Assembly: GCA_049966695.1 (NCBI GenBank)
Contig: JBMFUG010000012.1
Location: 1 to 45,533 of the forward strand
Direction of reading: 5' to 3'
DNA length: 45,533 nt
DNA from: JAKAWM01 sp049966695
Lineage (GTDB): Bacteria; Actinomycetota; Acidimicrobiia; Acidimicrobiales; Palsa-688
Both the position numbers and the translations under genes were made by a program. The notes under the pieces were generated by a model. The model saw only the letters and a program-made list of their open reading frames with translations, was not told the origin of the DNA and searched no databases. Of this stretch, positions 1 to 8,334 are shown piece by piece. Within the stretch, counting starts at the first letter, position 1. Each line of letters begins with the position of its first letter.

Positions 1-864
1 AGCCGGGCTCACTTGGAGCTGCTAAGCCCCGTTGTGGACGAGGCTCTGGCGAAGGCCGGGGTGCTGCCAGGTGACCTGGACGCCGTGGCAGCCACCATAG
101 GCCCCGGTCTCATCGGGTCGTTGTTGGTAGGTGTGAGCGCAGCCAAGGGCTACGCGTGGGCGTGGGGGTTGCCATTTGTAGGGGTCAACCACATGGAGGG
201 GCACCTCCACGCTGCCTTCTTGGAGGATCCCGAGCTGTCTTTGCCTACGGTGGTGCTCCTAGTGTCGGGCGGGCATACCATGCTCATTTCCATGCAAGGC
301 AACGGCGGCAAGGTCAGGTACCACCTGCTCGGCCAGACGGTCGACGACGCCGCCGGTGAGGCCTTCGACAAGGTGGCTCGTTACCTCGGCCTCGGCTACC
401 CCGGTGGGCCTGCGATCGAGCTGGCAGCGCAGGGGGGGCGCCCGGACGCCATTGCCTTCCCCCGCGGCCTGGCGGGTGCCGGTTATGATTTTTCCTTTAG
501 CGGCCTCAAGACATCTGTCGTGCGTTACGTGCAAGCCCATCCTGAGGGAGCCGTTGCCGACGTGGCTGCGAGCTTTCAGGAAGCGGTTGTGGACGTGCTT
601 GTGACCAAGACCAGGAAGGCAGCGCAAGAAGTGGGCGCTAAGGCCATTTGCATAGGGGGAGGGGTCGCCGCCAACACTTCGTTGCGCGAACGTGTAAGGC
701 AGGTGTGCGCTGCCGACGGCCGGTCGGCGTTCATCCCCTCACGGGCCATGTGCACGGACAATGCAGCGATGATCGGTGCTACCGCCTGGTACAGGTTGCT
801 GGCCGACGGCCCGACTCCCCTTGACGCCGTTGTCGACCCGAACCTTGAGCTGCCGCTTTCCTGA
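1..864 (+). CDS. tsaD: tRNA N6-adenosine threonylcarbamoyltransferase TsaD (5' end missing)
   Basis: This is the catalytic subunit of the complex that transfers threonylcarbamoyl to A37 of ANN-decoding tRNAs in the cytoplasm. The reading frame is open from base 1, so the gene begins before the window and roughly the first 50 residues of the family are absent. Visible landmarks in order are the metal-binding HMEGH, the VSGGHT strand, DDAAGEAFDK, FSFSGLKT, the GGGVAANTSLR nucleotide loop and the TDNAAMIGA region near the C-terminus with its metal-ligand Asp. All are hallmarks of the Kae1/TsaD ASKHA fold. The TTG at base 13 is internal, because homology-like sequence continues upstream of it. 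The next gene starts 5 bp after the stop, so the two are probably cotranscribed. Confidence 0.96.
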   Translation, partial: SRAHLELLSPVVDEALAKAGVLPGDLDAVAATIGPGLIGSLLVGVSAAKGYAWAWGLPFVGVNHMEGHLHAAFLEDPELSLPTVVLLVSGGHTMLISMQGNGGKVRYHLLGQTVDDAAGEAFDKVARYLGLGYPGGPAIELAAQGGRPDAIAFPRGLAGAGYDFSFSGLKTSVVRYVQAHPEGAVADVAASFQEAVVDVLVTKTRKAAQEVGAKAICIGGGVAANTSLRERVRQVCAADGRSAFIPSRAMCTDNAAMIGATAWYRLLADGPTPLDAVVDPNLELPLS

Positions 865-868
865 CCCC

Positions 869-2956
869 ATGGCGCTGTCCTTGCCCCGTCAGCTAGCGCG
901 AACTCGCGGGTTTTCTTTAGGAGCCCCTCGCGATTTTGCTGTCTCGCCAAATGGCGAGAGGGTGGCTTTCCTGCGTTCGCCCGATGGCTACGACCCCAAC
1001 ATGTCCCTGTGGGTGTACGACGTGGCGGCTGGCGCCGAAGCTGAGGTGGCCAACCCTGTTGAGATCCTTGGGGCCGGTGCAGAAGAGGTGCCAGAGCAAG
1101 AGCGCGCCCGGCGGGAACGCAGCAGGGAACGGGCCGGGGGCATTGTGAGCTATGGCACCGACGAGGCGGTGGAGCACGCTGCGTTCGCTCTCGGGGGCAG
1201 GCTTTGGTGGGCCGACCTGAGCGTGCGCCGAGTTGTCGAGCTGGCTGCTCCTCGGGGAGCAGTGGGGCCGAGGCCCGACCCGAGCGGCCGGTTGGTCGCC
1301 TTTTTGGACGGGCAGGCTTTGTGCTTGGTCGGGACCGAGCCCGCTGAAGGGTGGAGAGCGCTGGCCGAGGAGCCAGGCGAGGTGTCATGGGGAGCAGCCG
1401 AGTTCATCGCAGCGGAAGAGATGGGCCGTCGTCAAGGGTTCTGGTGGGCGCCAGACGGCCGGTCGGTTCTGGCCGCTCGTGCGGACAGCTCTCGCGTGGG
1501 CACATGGTGGACCTACGACCCAGCGGAGCCCGGTCAGGTGCCAGCACAGCAGCGCTACCCGGTCGCTGGGGGGCCAGACGCGGACGTGTCGCTCTGGCAC
1601 ATAGAGGTAGGTGAGGGCGGGGTACGCCGAGAGGTCGTCTGGGACCGAGAAGGCTTCCCTTACCTGGTGGCCGTGCACTGGAGCCGCTTCGGCCCGCCGA
1701 TCGCCTTGGTCGAACAACGCGACCACAAACGAGCTGTGGTGCTCGCTATCGACACCGCCACCGGTGCGACCAACATCGTGAGCGAGAGCTCCGACCCCTG
1801 CTGGGTGGAGCGGGTGCCGGGCCTGCCGGCCTGGCTGCAAGACGGGCGTTTAGTGCGGGCGGTGGACGACCACGAGACGCGTCGCTTGGAGGTGGGGGGC
1901 GTCTTGGTCACACCTGCGGGGCTGCAGGTGCGGGAGGTGACGGCTGCCGGGCGCTCCGTCGTGTTCACTGCTTCGGGCCTCGGCCAGCCGGAGGTGGTCG
2001 AGGCGTGGCGTTGGTCTGAGGCAGACGGGCTTACCCAGTTGACGCGCAACGGAGGAGCGTCTGGCGCCTGGGGCGACGGCCCGGTCATGGTCCTGAGCGA
2101 ACGGTCGATGGACTGGCACGGGGCGCGCTGCTCGGTTTTTGTGGACGGCGTCCGGCACAAGCACCTTGTGACCAAGGCCAAGGTCCCAGACGTTGACCCC
2201 GGTGCCCATTTCCTCCAAGTCGGCGACCGCCGCCTGAGCGTAGGGGTCGTGCTCCCGAGGGGGCACCGGGCAGGGAAGCTACCTGTCATCATGTCCCCGT
2301 ACGGCGGCCCTGGGCACCAGCTGGTGGTGAAAGCGCGCTCGACCTGGTTGGAGGCGCAATGGTTTGCCGACCAGGGCTTTGCCGTTGTGGTGGCAGACGG
2401 CAGAGGGGCCCCAGGGCGTGGGCCTGCCTGGGAGCGTGAGGTGTACCGGGACCTAGCCGGGCCGGCGCTGGAAGACCAGGTCGAGGCTCTGAGGTGCGCG
2501 GCTATGGAGTTCCCGCAGCTGGACACCGAACGGGTCGGCATCAAGGGGTGGTCGTTCGGCGGCTACCTGGCCGCCCTGGCCGTGCTGGCTCGGCCGGACG
2601 TTTTCCACGCCGCTTTTGCCGGCGCACCGGTCACCGACTGGCGCCTGTACGACACGTACTATACGGAGCGTTACCTGGGGCACCCAGCGACGGAGCCCGA
2701 AGCCTATGAGCGCACCTCGCTCATCCCGCTAGCACCGGGGCTGTCGCGGCCGCTAGTGCTGGCGCACGGCTTGGCCGACGACAACGTGTACGTCGCGCAC
2801 ACGCTGCGGTTGTCAGCCGCTCTCGTGGCCGCAGGGAGGCCTCACACGGTGCTGCCGCTACCTGGCATAACCCATATGGCTACACGTGAAGACATCGCGG
2901 AGAACCTGTTGGTACTAGAAGCGGAGTTCTTCCAGCGGGCCCTCGGAGCGGCTTGA
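869..2956 (+). CDS. S9 family serine peptidase (prolyl oligopeptidase / DPP-IV type)
   Basis: The predicted product is 695 residues with no signal peptide, so it is a likely cytoplasmic serine peptidase acting on short peptides. The N-terminal ~430 residues look like the beta-propeller half of S9 enzymes (DFAVSPNGERVAFL, later WWAPDGRSVLAAR). The C-terminal part is an alpha/beta hydrolase with the nucleophile in GWSFGGY (Ser562), the acid in HGLADDN (Asp637) and the base in GITHMA (His669), an intact triad. The ATG at 869 is chosen because it lies just after the tsaD stop and the frame upstream is buried in tsaD; no strong Shine-Dalgarno is visible. The DDN after HG resembles dipeptidyl-peptidase IV. 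Exact substrate specificity cannot be told from the sequence. Confidence 0.9.
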   Translation: MALSLPRQLARTRGFSLGAPRDFAVSPNGERVAFLRSPDGYDPNMSLWVYDVAAGAEAEVANPVEILGAGAEEVPEQERARRERSRERAGGIVSYGTDEAVEHAAFALGGRLWWADLSVRRVVELAAPRGAVGPRPDPSGRLVAFLDGQALCLVGTEPAEGWRALAEEPGEVSWGAAEFIAAEEMGRRQGFWWAPDGRSVLAARADSSRVGTWWTYDPAEPGQVPAQQRYPVAGGPDADVSLWHIEVGEGGVRREVVWDREGFPYLVAVHWSRFGPPIALVEQRDHKRAVVLAIDTATGATNIVSESSDPCWVERVPGLPAWLQDGRLVRAVDDHETRRLEVGGVLVTPAGLQVREVTAAGRSVVFTASGLGQPEVVEAWRWSEADGLTQLTRNGGASGAWGDGPVMVLSERSMDWHGARCSVFVDGVRHKHLVTKAKVPDVDPGAHFLQVGDRRLSVGVVLPRGHRAGKLPVIMSPYGGPGHQLVVKARSTWLEAQWFADQGFAVVVADGRGAPGRGPAWEREVYRDLAGPALEDQVEALRCAAMEFPQLDTERVGIKGWSFGGYLAALAVLARPDVFHAAFAGAPVTDWRLYDTYYTERYLGHPATEPEAYERTSLIPLAPGLSRPLVLAHGLADDNVYVAHTLRLSAALVAAGRPHTVLPLPGITHMATREDIAENLLVLEAEFFQRALGAA

Positions 2957-2965
2957 CCAAGCGGC

Positions 2966-2995
2966 TGGCCCGTGGCTGAGCAGGCGCACGGGCCA
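2966..2995 (+). terminator. Hairpin after the S9 peptidase gene
   Basis: A 9-bp perfect stem (TGGCCCGTG at 2966-2974 with CACGGGCCA at 2987-2995) and a 12-nt loop follow the peptidase stop by about 10 bp. There is no U-tract, so it may act as a weak terminator or an mRNA end-stabiliser between tsaD-peptidase and groES. Confidence 0.55.
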
Positions 2996-3002
2996 ACACT
3001 GC

Positions 3003-3031
3003 TTGTACTAACGCCCAGGAGCGGCTATCTT
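3003..3031 (+). promoter_or_regulatory. Candidate groESL promoter
   Basis: TTGTAC at 3003-3008 and TATCTT at 3026-3031 are separated by exactly 17 bp. They sit directly upstream of the CIRCE inverted repeat, the usual arrangement for HrcA-controlled chaperonin operons. The -10 box touches the first base of CIRCE, so repressor binding would block polymerase. Assignment is by motif and position only. Confidence 0.6.
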
Positions 3032-3057
3032 TAGCAGTCGTCCGGTGAGAGTGCTAA
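3031..3057 (+). promoter_or_regulatory. CIRCE operator (HrcA binding site)
   Basis: TTAGCAGTC, 9 bp, then GAGTGCTAA. This is the CIRCE consensus TTAGCACTC-N9-GAGTGCTAA with one mismatch in the left arm. It lies 66 bp before the groES start codon. CIRCE is the operator of the heat-shock repressor HrcA, whose folding depends on GroEL, so this operon is expected to be heat inducible. No hrcA gene is in the window. Confidence 0.93.
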
Positions 3058-3123
3058 CCGGGCGTGCTGTTGACTATAGTGACTATAGGGAAAGCTTGTA
3101 CAGTCCCAATGGAGGCCACACCA

Positions 3124-3417
3124 ATGATTTTGCAGCCACTCGATGACCGGATCGTTGTACGCCCCAACGAGGCAGAGGAGAGGACCGCAACGGGCCTCGT
3201 GATCCCTGACACAGCCAAGGAGAAGCCCCAGCAGGGCGAGGTGCTGGCAGTCGGGCCTGGGCGCCGGGCCGAGAGCACGGGCGAGCTTGTCCCGATGGAC
3301 ATCGAGGTCGGCGATACCGTGCTTTACTCGAAGTACGGGGGTACCGAAGTGACCGTTGACGGGGAGGACCTTTTGGTCTTGAACAGCCGTGACGTCCTGG
3401 CCAAGGTGAAGAAGTAA
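3124..3417 (+). CDS. groES: Co-chaperonin GroES
   Basis: The 97-residue product is the heptameric lid of the GroEL folding chamber. It starts MILQPLDDRIVVRPNEAEE and keeps the family core, including the mobile-loop region around residues 17-35 (ERTATGLVIPDTAKEKP), VGPGRR, GDTVLYSKYGGTEV and the C-terminal DVLAKVKK. Length is standard. ATG 3124 is preferred because GGAGG at 3111-3115 precedes it with about 8 bp spacing, and translation from earlier starts would add non-homologous residues. The stop overlaps the groEL start (TAATG), implying translational coupling. Expression is predicted to be under HrcA through the CIRCE element upstream. Confidence 0.97.
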   Translation: MILQPLDDRIVVRPNEAEERTATGLVIPDTAKEKPQQGEVLAVGPGRRAESTGELVPMDIEVGDTVLYSKYGGTEVTVDGEDLLVLNSRDVLAKVKK

Positions 3418-5048
3418 TGCCTAAGCAGCTCAACTTCGACGAACAGGCAAGGCGAGGCCTCGAGGCCGGGGTCAACAAGCTAGCCGATGCTGTCAAGGTC
3501 ACCCTTGGGCCCAAAGGCCGCAACGTCGTGATCTCCAAACGGTGGGGAGCACCCACGATAACCAATGACGGGGTCACCATTGCCAAAGAGGTGGAGCTCG
3601 AGGACCACTTCGAGAACATGGGTGCTCAGCTGGTGAAGGAGGTCGCCACCAAGACGAACGACGTTGCGGGCGACGGCACGACAACAGCGACCGTCCTAGC
3701 CCAGGCCCTTGTGCGCGAGGGCCTGCGCAACGTCGCCGCCGGGGCCAACCCACTGGCGTTGAAGCGAGGCATCGAGCAAGCCGTGGCCGCGGCTGTGCAG
3801 TCGATCCGCGACATGGCAAAAGAAGTCGACGACAAAGCTGAGATAACCCAAGTGGCGTCGATCTCGGCAGCGGACGCCTCTATAGGCCAAGTCATCGCCG
3901 ACGCGATCGACAAAGTGGGCAACGACGGTGTCGTGACGGTCGAGGAGTCAAACACCTTCGGTCTTGAACTTGAGTTCACCGAGGGTATGCAGTTCGACAA
4001 GGGTTACATTTCGCCTTATTTCATCACTGACCAGGACCGCCAAGAGGCTGTCCTGGAGGACCCCTACATCCTGGTCGCGAACCAAAAGATCAGTTCGGCC
4101 CACGACCTGATATCGGTCCTCGAGAAGGTGAAACAGGCCGGCAAGCCTCTGCTCGTGATAGCAGAAGATGTCGACGGGGAAGCGTTGGCCACCCTTGTTG
4201 TCAACAAGATCCGCGGCACTTTCAACAGCGTTGCCGTAAAGGCGCCAGGCTTCGGTGAGCGGCGCAAGGCGATGTTGGCAGATATAGCCGTACTGACCGA
4301 CGGGCAGGTCGTCTCCGAAGAGCTCGGCCTCAAGCTGGAAAATGTCGGCCTGGACCTGCTGGGACGTGCCCGCAAGGTGGTTGTGGACAAAGATTCGACC
4401 ACCATCGTCGAGGGTGCCGGCTCTGAAGCTGACGTGAAGGCACGCATAGCCCAGATCAAAAGGGAGATCGAGGAGACCGAGTCCGATTGGGACCGCGAGA
4501 AGCTCCAGGAGCGGCTGGCGAAGCTCTCCGGCGGAGTAGCCGTTATCAGGGTTGGCGCAGCCACCGAGGTCGAGCTGAAGGAGAAAAAGCACCGTATTGA
4601 GGACGCTGTGTCGGCGACCAAGGCGGCGATCGAAGAGGGGATCGTCCCTGGGGGCGGCTTGGCGCTCTTGCGCAGCCGTGAGGCCGTTGACAAGGTGGCT
4701 AAGTCGCTCGTCGGCGACGAAGCAACCGGAGCAGCGATTGTGAGCAAAGCCCTGGAGGAGCCGATGCACTGGATCGCGGCCAACGCCGGCCTAGAGGGCC
4801 CCGTTATCGTAGAAAAGGCTCTGCATGAACAGGGCAACGTCGGGTTCAACGCCTTGAGCGGGGAGTTCGTCGACCTTGTGAAGGCGGGCGTGATAGACCC
4901 GGCCAAGGTCACGCGCTCGGCTTTGCAAAACGCTGCTTCTGTTGCGGCGCTCTTGCTTACCACCGAGGCGACAGTGGCCGACAAGCCGGAGGAGAACAAG
5001 GCCCCGGTGGCTGCTGGTGCGGGCGGTCCCGGCATGGGGATGATGTAG
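3417..5048 (+). CDS. groEL: Chaperonin GroEL (Hsp60)
   Basis: The 543-residue product is the 60-kDa chaperonin that folds client proteins inside a tetradecameric double ring using ATP. It begins MPKQLNFDEQARRGLEAGVN and carries the ATP-site motifs TLGPKGRNV, NDGVTIAKE and GDGTTTATVLAQ, plus VEEGIVPGG-type sequence (EEGIVPGGGLALL) in the equatorial domain. It ends in a short Gly/Met tail (GGPGMGMM) instead of a His-rich one, as in the main folding chaperonin. ATG 3417 overlaps the groES stop by one base. A strong terminator follows. Only this one groEL copy is in the window; whether a second, stand-alone copy exists elsewhere is unknown. Confidence 0.98.
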   Translation: MPKQLNFDEQARRGLEAGVNKLADAVKVTLGPKGRNVVISKRWGAPTITNDGVTIAKEVELEDHFENMGAQLVKEVATKTNDVAGDGTTTATVLAQALVREGLRNVAAGANPLALKRGIEQAVAAAVQSIRDMAKEVDDKAEITQVASISAADASIGQVIADAIDKVGNDGVVTVEESNTFGLELEFTEGMQFDKGYISPYFITDQDRQEAVLEDPYILVANQKISSAHDLISVLEKVKQAGKPLLVIAEDVDGEALATLVVNKIRGTFNSVAVKAPGFGERRKAMLADIAVLTDGQVVSEELGLKLENVGLDLLGRARKVVVDKDSTTIVEGAGSEADVKARIAQIKREIEETESDWDREKLQERLAKLSGGVAVIRVGAATEVELKEKKHRIEDAVSATKAAIEEGIVPGGGLALLRSREAVDKVAKSLVGDEATGAAIVSKALEEPMHWIAANAGLEGPVIVEKALHEQGNVGFNALSGEFVDLVKAGVIDPAKVTRSALQNAASVAALLLTTEATVADKPEENKAPVAAGAGGPGMGMM

Positions 5049-5076
5049 CCAGGCCGTCGACCAGCCGGTCAGTGGA

Positions 5077-5112
5077 GGCGGGCCCTGCGCCACGGGGCCC
5101 GCCCTGCGTTTT
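5077..5112 (+). terminator. Rho-independent terminator of groESL
   Basis: A 9-bp perfect GC-rich stem (GGCGGGCCC at 5077-5085, GGGCCCGCC at 5095-5103) is followed within five bases by TTTT at 5109-5112. It lies 28 bp after the groEL stop, a classical intrinsic terminator. Confidence 0.88.
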
Positions 5113-5167
5113 CGAACTGGGGCGCGGCAACCATGAACCGGCAACTCGCCTAAGTTGTTAAATTGCC

Positions 5168-6784
5168 GTGAGCCAAATCCCCCCTAAGCACCTTCGCCAG
5201 CCTTCCGCACCCGGCGGGCCCGTGCCCGCCGAGCCTACAAAGCCTCTTAGGGTGCGTAGCGGGGACGGCCGTTGGGCGAGGCGCACCCTCGTGATAGCCA
5301 ATGCCGTCGTCGTCGTCTGCCTTTTGCTCATGGCCTCGGCCTATGGTTACGTGCGCTACCGCATTGACTCGATCCGCACTGCGAAGGGCCCCGACCTAAC
5401 ACCTACATCAGTACCGAGCAGTGGCCCCCAGGCCGGCTCTGGGGGGTTGGAGCCAGAGAACATCTTGCTCATAGGAAACGAAACTCGTCTCGGGCTCACT
5501 CCCAAGCAGCAGCAGCAGTTCGGCTCTTCGCTCGTCTATTCGGGGACACTGGCGGACATCATGATGGTCCTCCACCTGGACCCCGCCCGTCGTACGGCTT
5601 CTATCCTGTCGATCCCACGGGACCTCTTCGCTCCCATGCCCGCGGGCAGCCCCGTGGGTGCCTACCAGAAGATGGACGCTGCGTTGAACGACGGGGCTAA
5701 CGGGCCTGACAACCTGGTCAAAGCCATCCAGGACGACCTGGGCATCCCCATTAACCACTTCATTGAGCTCAACTTCAACGGCTTCATCAACAGCGTGAAC
5801 GCCCTGGGTGGGATAAATGTCTACTTTCCTGACCCTGTGTTCGACGCAGAGTCGTTGCTGTACATACCCACCCCCGGTTGCCACCACTTGAACGGTGCGA
5901 TGGCATTGGCCCTGGTGCGCGCACGGCACCTGCAGTACGAGCCAAAGGGTGTCCACGAGCCTATCGCCGACTGGCCCTACGACCCCGAGTCAGACCTGGC
6001 CCGTATAGTCCGTACGCACACTTTCATGAAGATCGTTGCCGACACGGCAAAGTCGGAAGGCCTCACCAACCCCCTGCGGGCGAACGCCTTCATAGGTGCG
6101 GTTATAAGCCAGATGACCGTAGACCCTGGCCTGAAGAGCCAGTTGCTGCCCCTCGTGCTGCACTACAGGCACTTGGACCCGGCCAACATCCCCGAGACCA
6201 CGTTCCCTGTCGTGGTGCTCAGCACTTTTTCCTACAGCTATGACGGCATAGACATGGGCAACGTCGAGTTCCCTGTCCAGCCCGAAGACAACAAGGTGAT
6301 CGAGGCCTGGGACCACCATGCACTGGCTACCCCGGTGCCCCCTAAGGCGGTGCAGGTCGTGAGCATCACCGGCAGCTATACCGCCGCGGTTGCCGCTGGG
6401 CAGCAGTTGGCCCAGGCGGGACTGCACGTGGTGAGCGAGAGCGCCGGCGCCGTGCCGGCTAGCGAATCTGTCACCTTAGTGGGTTACCACCCAGGTCAGC
6501 GGGCCATGGCGTTGTACGTCATGGGCCACCTCGCAGGTGCGGTGATGATGCAGCTCGACCCTTCCTTGCCCGCAGGCACGGTCCAGGTCGAGCTCGGCTC
6601 GACGGTGGCCGTTACGGGGACGAGGCACCAGCCGGCGCCGGCCACCTCCAGCACCTCGACCACAACGTCCAGCACGTCGAGCACGGCCAGCACCTCGACC
6701 ACTACCACCGTCCCGACCCCAGGGGGAGCCGCCCCAAGTTCGGCGGCTGACTTGCAACAGCCTTGGGACCCGCGGGCTTGTTAG
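5168..6784 (+). CDS. LytR-CpsA-Psr (LCP) family cell-wall glycopolymer ligase
   Basis: This membrane-anchored enzyme should transfer undecaprenyl-linked glycopolymers to peptidoglycan on the outer face of the membrane. The 538-residue product has a cytoplasmic N-terminus (1-40), one transmembrane helix at about 41-61, and an LCP domain from about 98 (NILLIGNE) with GTLADIMMVLHLDP (Asp130), SIPRDLF (Arg151, Asp152) and ALVRARHL. These acidic and arginine residues bind the pyrophosphate-Mg. A LytR_C-like domain follows (about 390-490), then a low-complexity Ser/Thr linker around 490-525. GTG 5168 is the chosen start; no strong Shine-Dalgarno is visible. The gene stands alone after the groESL terminator, so it should have its own promoter. 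Confidence 0.9.
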   Translation: MSQIPPKHLRQPSAPGGPVPAEPTKPLRVRSGDGRWARRTLVIANAVVVVCLLLMASAYGYVRYRIDSIRTAKGPDLTPTSVPSSGPQAGSGGLEPENILLIGNETRLGLTPKQQQQFGSSLVYSGTLADIMMVLHLDPARRTASILSIPRDLFAPMPAGSPVGAYQKMDAALNDGANGPDNLVKAIQDDLGIPINHFIELNFNGFINSVNALGGINVYFPDPVFDAESLLYIPTPGCHHLNGAMALALVRARHLQYEPKGVHEPIADWPYDPESDLARIVRTHTFMKIVADTAKSEGLTNPLRANAFIGAVISQMTVDPGLKSQLLPLVLHYRHLDPANIPETTFPVVVLSTFSYSYDGIDMGNVEFPVQPEDNKVIEAWDHHALATPVPPKAVQVVSITGSYTAAVAAGQQLAQAGLHVVSESAGAVPASESVTLVGYHPGQRAMALYVMGHLAGAVMMQLDPSLPAGTVQVELGSTVAVTGTRHQPAPATSSTSTTTSSTSSTASTSTTTTVPTPGGAAPSSAADLQQPWDPRAC

Positions 6785-6820
6785 GCGACGTAGCTTCGCT
6801 TACCGGGTAGCTTGGAAGAA

Positions 6821-7024
6821 ATGGACCGGCCTGCACCTGACCCCGCCAAGCTCTTGGCTATGTGGATGGAGTGGGAGAGAGGCGATGAGAGTCCTGGCCG
6901 TGTCATGGCCAACTTGAAAACCGGGGGCCTTCGCCAGCTGCTCGAGGAGCTATCGGCAAGTGGCGGTGGGGGGCCGTCAGGAGGCCAGTCGGAGTCGGCT
7001 TCCTCTTGGACGCCTTTGGTCTGA
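6821..7024 (+). CDS. Small conserved-looking protein upstream of the Nudix gene
   Basis: The 67-residue product begins MDRPAPDPAKLLAMWMEWER and continues with a probable amphipathic helix (GRVMANLKTGGLRQLLEELS) before a Gly/Ser-rich tail. I recall similar short acidic proteins next to Nudix genes in other actinobacteria but cannot name the family, and no function is assigned. ATG 6821 follows a purine-rich GGAAG at 6814-6818; a TTG at 6812 would add three residues. Its 3' end overlaps the earliest possible start of the Nudix gene, so the two are likely translated from one message. Confidence 0.6.
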   Translation: MDRPAPDPAKLLAMWMEWERGDESPGRVMANLKTGGLRQLLEELSASGGGGPSGGQSESASSWTPLV

Positions 7025-7872
7025 GGCCCTTGCCCAAAGTACCCGGTAGCGGCGCGGCGGCTGTACCGCGCCCAGCACGTGTGCTTGCGGGGGCTCCCGC
7101 CCCCTGGTCAGCCTTGCCAAGGGCGAGGCGCTCGGGCATCACTTTGGCAGACGTCCGGCGGGCTTTTGTCTCTGGGCCCTCAGGCCGGGCAGAAAGATAT
7201 GCCGCGCGTGCTGAGCTGCCTGCGTCGAGAAGCTCACGTCCTGCAGCCGTGCTCTGCTTGCTGTTCGAGCAGGCAGGCGAGGTTTACGTGGTACTGACCC
7301 GCCGCTCCAGCCAGCTCCCTGAGCACGGTGGGCAGGTGGCCTTCCCCGGTGGCCGCCTGCTACTTGGAGAGGCGCCTTTGGAGGGGGCGCTCAGGGAGGC
7401 CGAGGAGGAGATCGGCATCGACCGGGCGTCGGTGGAGGTCATCGGCGAACTGACGCCGCTCAGGGCGTTGGGGCAGAGCGCGCTCGTCAGCTGTTTCGTG
7501 GCCTGTACCACCTCACCCGGTCCCGACGGCCCGCACTTTGTCGTAGATGTTCGCGAGGTGGACAGGGTGTTCTGGGTGCCTCTCGCCGAACTGGCGGCCG
7601 ATAACGTCTACCACGAAGAGCTTTGGCCCTCCGGTCCTGGATATGGGCAAGCCGGCGGTGCTGCGGGGCAAGCCGGCGGTGCTGCGGGGCAAGGGGGCAC
7701 CTGGAGGGCAGTCCCGTTTTTTTACGTGGCTGGCGAGGTCGTCTGGGGGGCAACGGGCAGGTTGCTTGAGGAGCTACTAGAGGTCGTGCTTCTTGCCGGT
7801 AAGGGGCCGCCGGGGCCAGCCGGTGAACGTGAGCCGCCAATGACGCGGCCGGGGTACACTGAAAGGGCATGA
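7006..7872 (+). CDS. Nudix hydrolase, CoA-diphosphatase-like
   Basis: This enzyme should hydrolyse a nucleoside-diphosphate-linked substrate. The intact Nudix box GX5EX7REUXEEXGU is seen in GGRLLLGEAPLEGALREAEE followed by EIGI. The preceding LTRRSSQLPEHGGQVAFPGG matches the UPF0035 signature of CoA pyrophosphatases, so CoA or a derivative is the likely substrate. The start is uncertain: TTG 7006 has only a distant GGAG, while an in-frame GTG at 7081 gives a more usual N-terminus. A surface loop after the core carries a duplicated heptapeptide (GQAGGAA twice) from a 21-bp tandem repeat. The stop overlaps the next gene (ATGA). Confidence 0.85.
   Translation: MDAFGLRPLPKVPGSGAAAVPRPARVLAGAPAPWSALPRARRSGITLADVRRAFVSGPSGRAERYAARAELPASRSSRPAAVLCLLFEQAGEVYVVLTRRSSQLPEHGGQVAFPGGRLLLGEAPLEGALREAEEEIGIDRASVEVIGELTPLRALGQSALVSCFVACTTSPGPDGPHFVVDVREVDRVFWVPLAELAADNVYHEELWPSGPGYGQAGGAAGQAGGAAGQGGTWRAVPFFYVAGEVVWGATGRLLEELLEVVLLAGKGPPGPAGEREPPMTRPGYTERA
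7645..7692 (+). repeat. 21-bp tandem repeat inside the Nudix gene
   Basis: Two exact 21-bp copies (7645-7665 and 7666-7686) plus a partial third encode GQAGGAA twice without breaking the frame. This looks like a slippage duplication in a surface loop. Confidence 0.9.
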
Positions 7873-8210
7873 TCTGCCCCCGTTGCGGTGTCATTAATTC
7901 GCCCGAGCGCGACAAGTGCGTGAGGTGCTCCGGCTCCTTGGCCGCGCCTCCTGGCCGTGAGAGCCAGCCCGTGCCGCCCTTGGTCCCGCTGACCAGGCGG
8001 GCTGAGCTGGCCCAGGGCAACGGGGCGCGCCGGTCGCGTGCTCCAGCCCAGGGTGCAGCGGGGCGTGAGATGGCCAGCGATGAGCTCTACGTTTTGGCAT
8101 CGGAGCGCAGCGGGCAGCCTGAGCCGCCTACGCGTCTGGCGGCTGAGCCGCACGTAGACGACAACGAACAGCTGGCTGCAAGGGTGGTCATAGGTCTTTC
8201 ACGCGTCTGA
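7869..8210 (+). CDS. Zinc-ribbon protein, function unknown
   Basis: The 113-residue product has an N-terminal zinc ribbon, Cys3-x2-Cys6 and Cys17-x2-Cys20 (CPRC and CVRC). A long, basic and Pro/Ala-rich, probably disordered region follows, then a short more ordered C-terminus (DNEQLAARVVIGLSRV). ATG 7869 overlaps the Nudix stop, so it is translationally coupled to that gene. Zinc ribbons of this kind mediate protein or nucleic-acid contacts; no catalytic residues are visible. I do not recognise the rest of the protein. Confidence 0.7.
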   Translation: MICPRCGVINSPERDKCVRCSGSLAAPPGRESQPVPPLVPLTRRAELAQGNGARRSRAPAQGAAGREMASDELYVLASERSGQPEPPTRLAAEPHVDDNEQLAARVVIGLSRV

Positions 8211-8334
8211 AAATGTTTTTGCCGTGGCCCAAGGGGCTGAGCCGGCTCGTGCCCAGGGCCGGAGGGCGCCCGAGGACCTAGACTCAAGGGCTCAGCACTT
8301 GTGATATCGGGCCGCACGACAGGGAGGCGAGCAC

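Noticed and set aside
4064..5035. A 323-codon minus-strand frame opposite groEL, and another at 3948-4769
   Set aside because: Both are shadows of the chaperonin gene; the translation is Ser/Ala-rich without family features.
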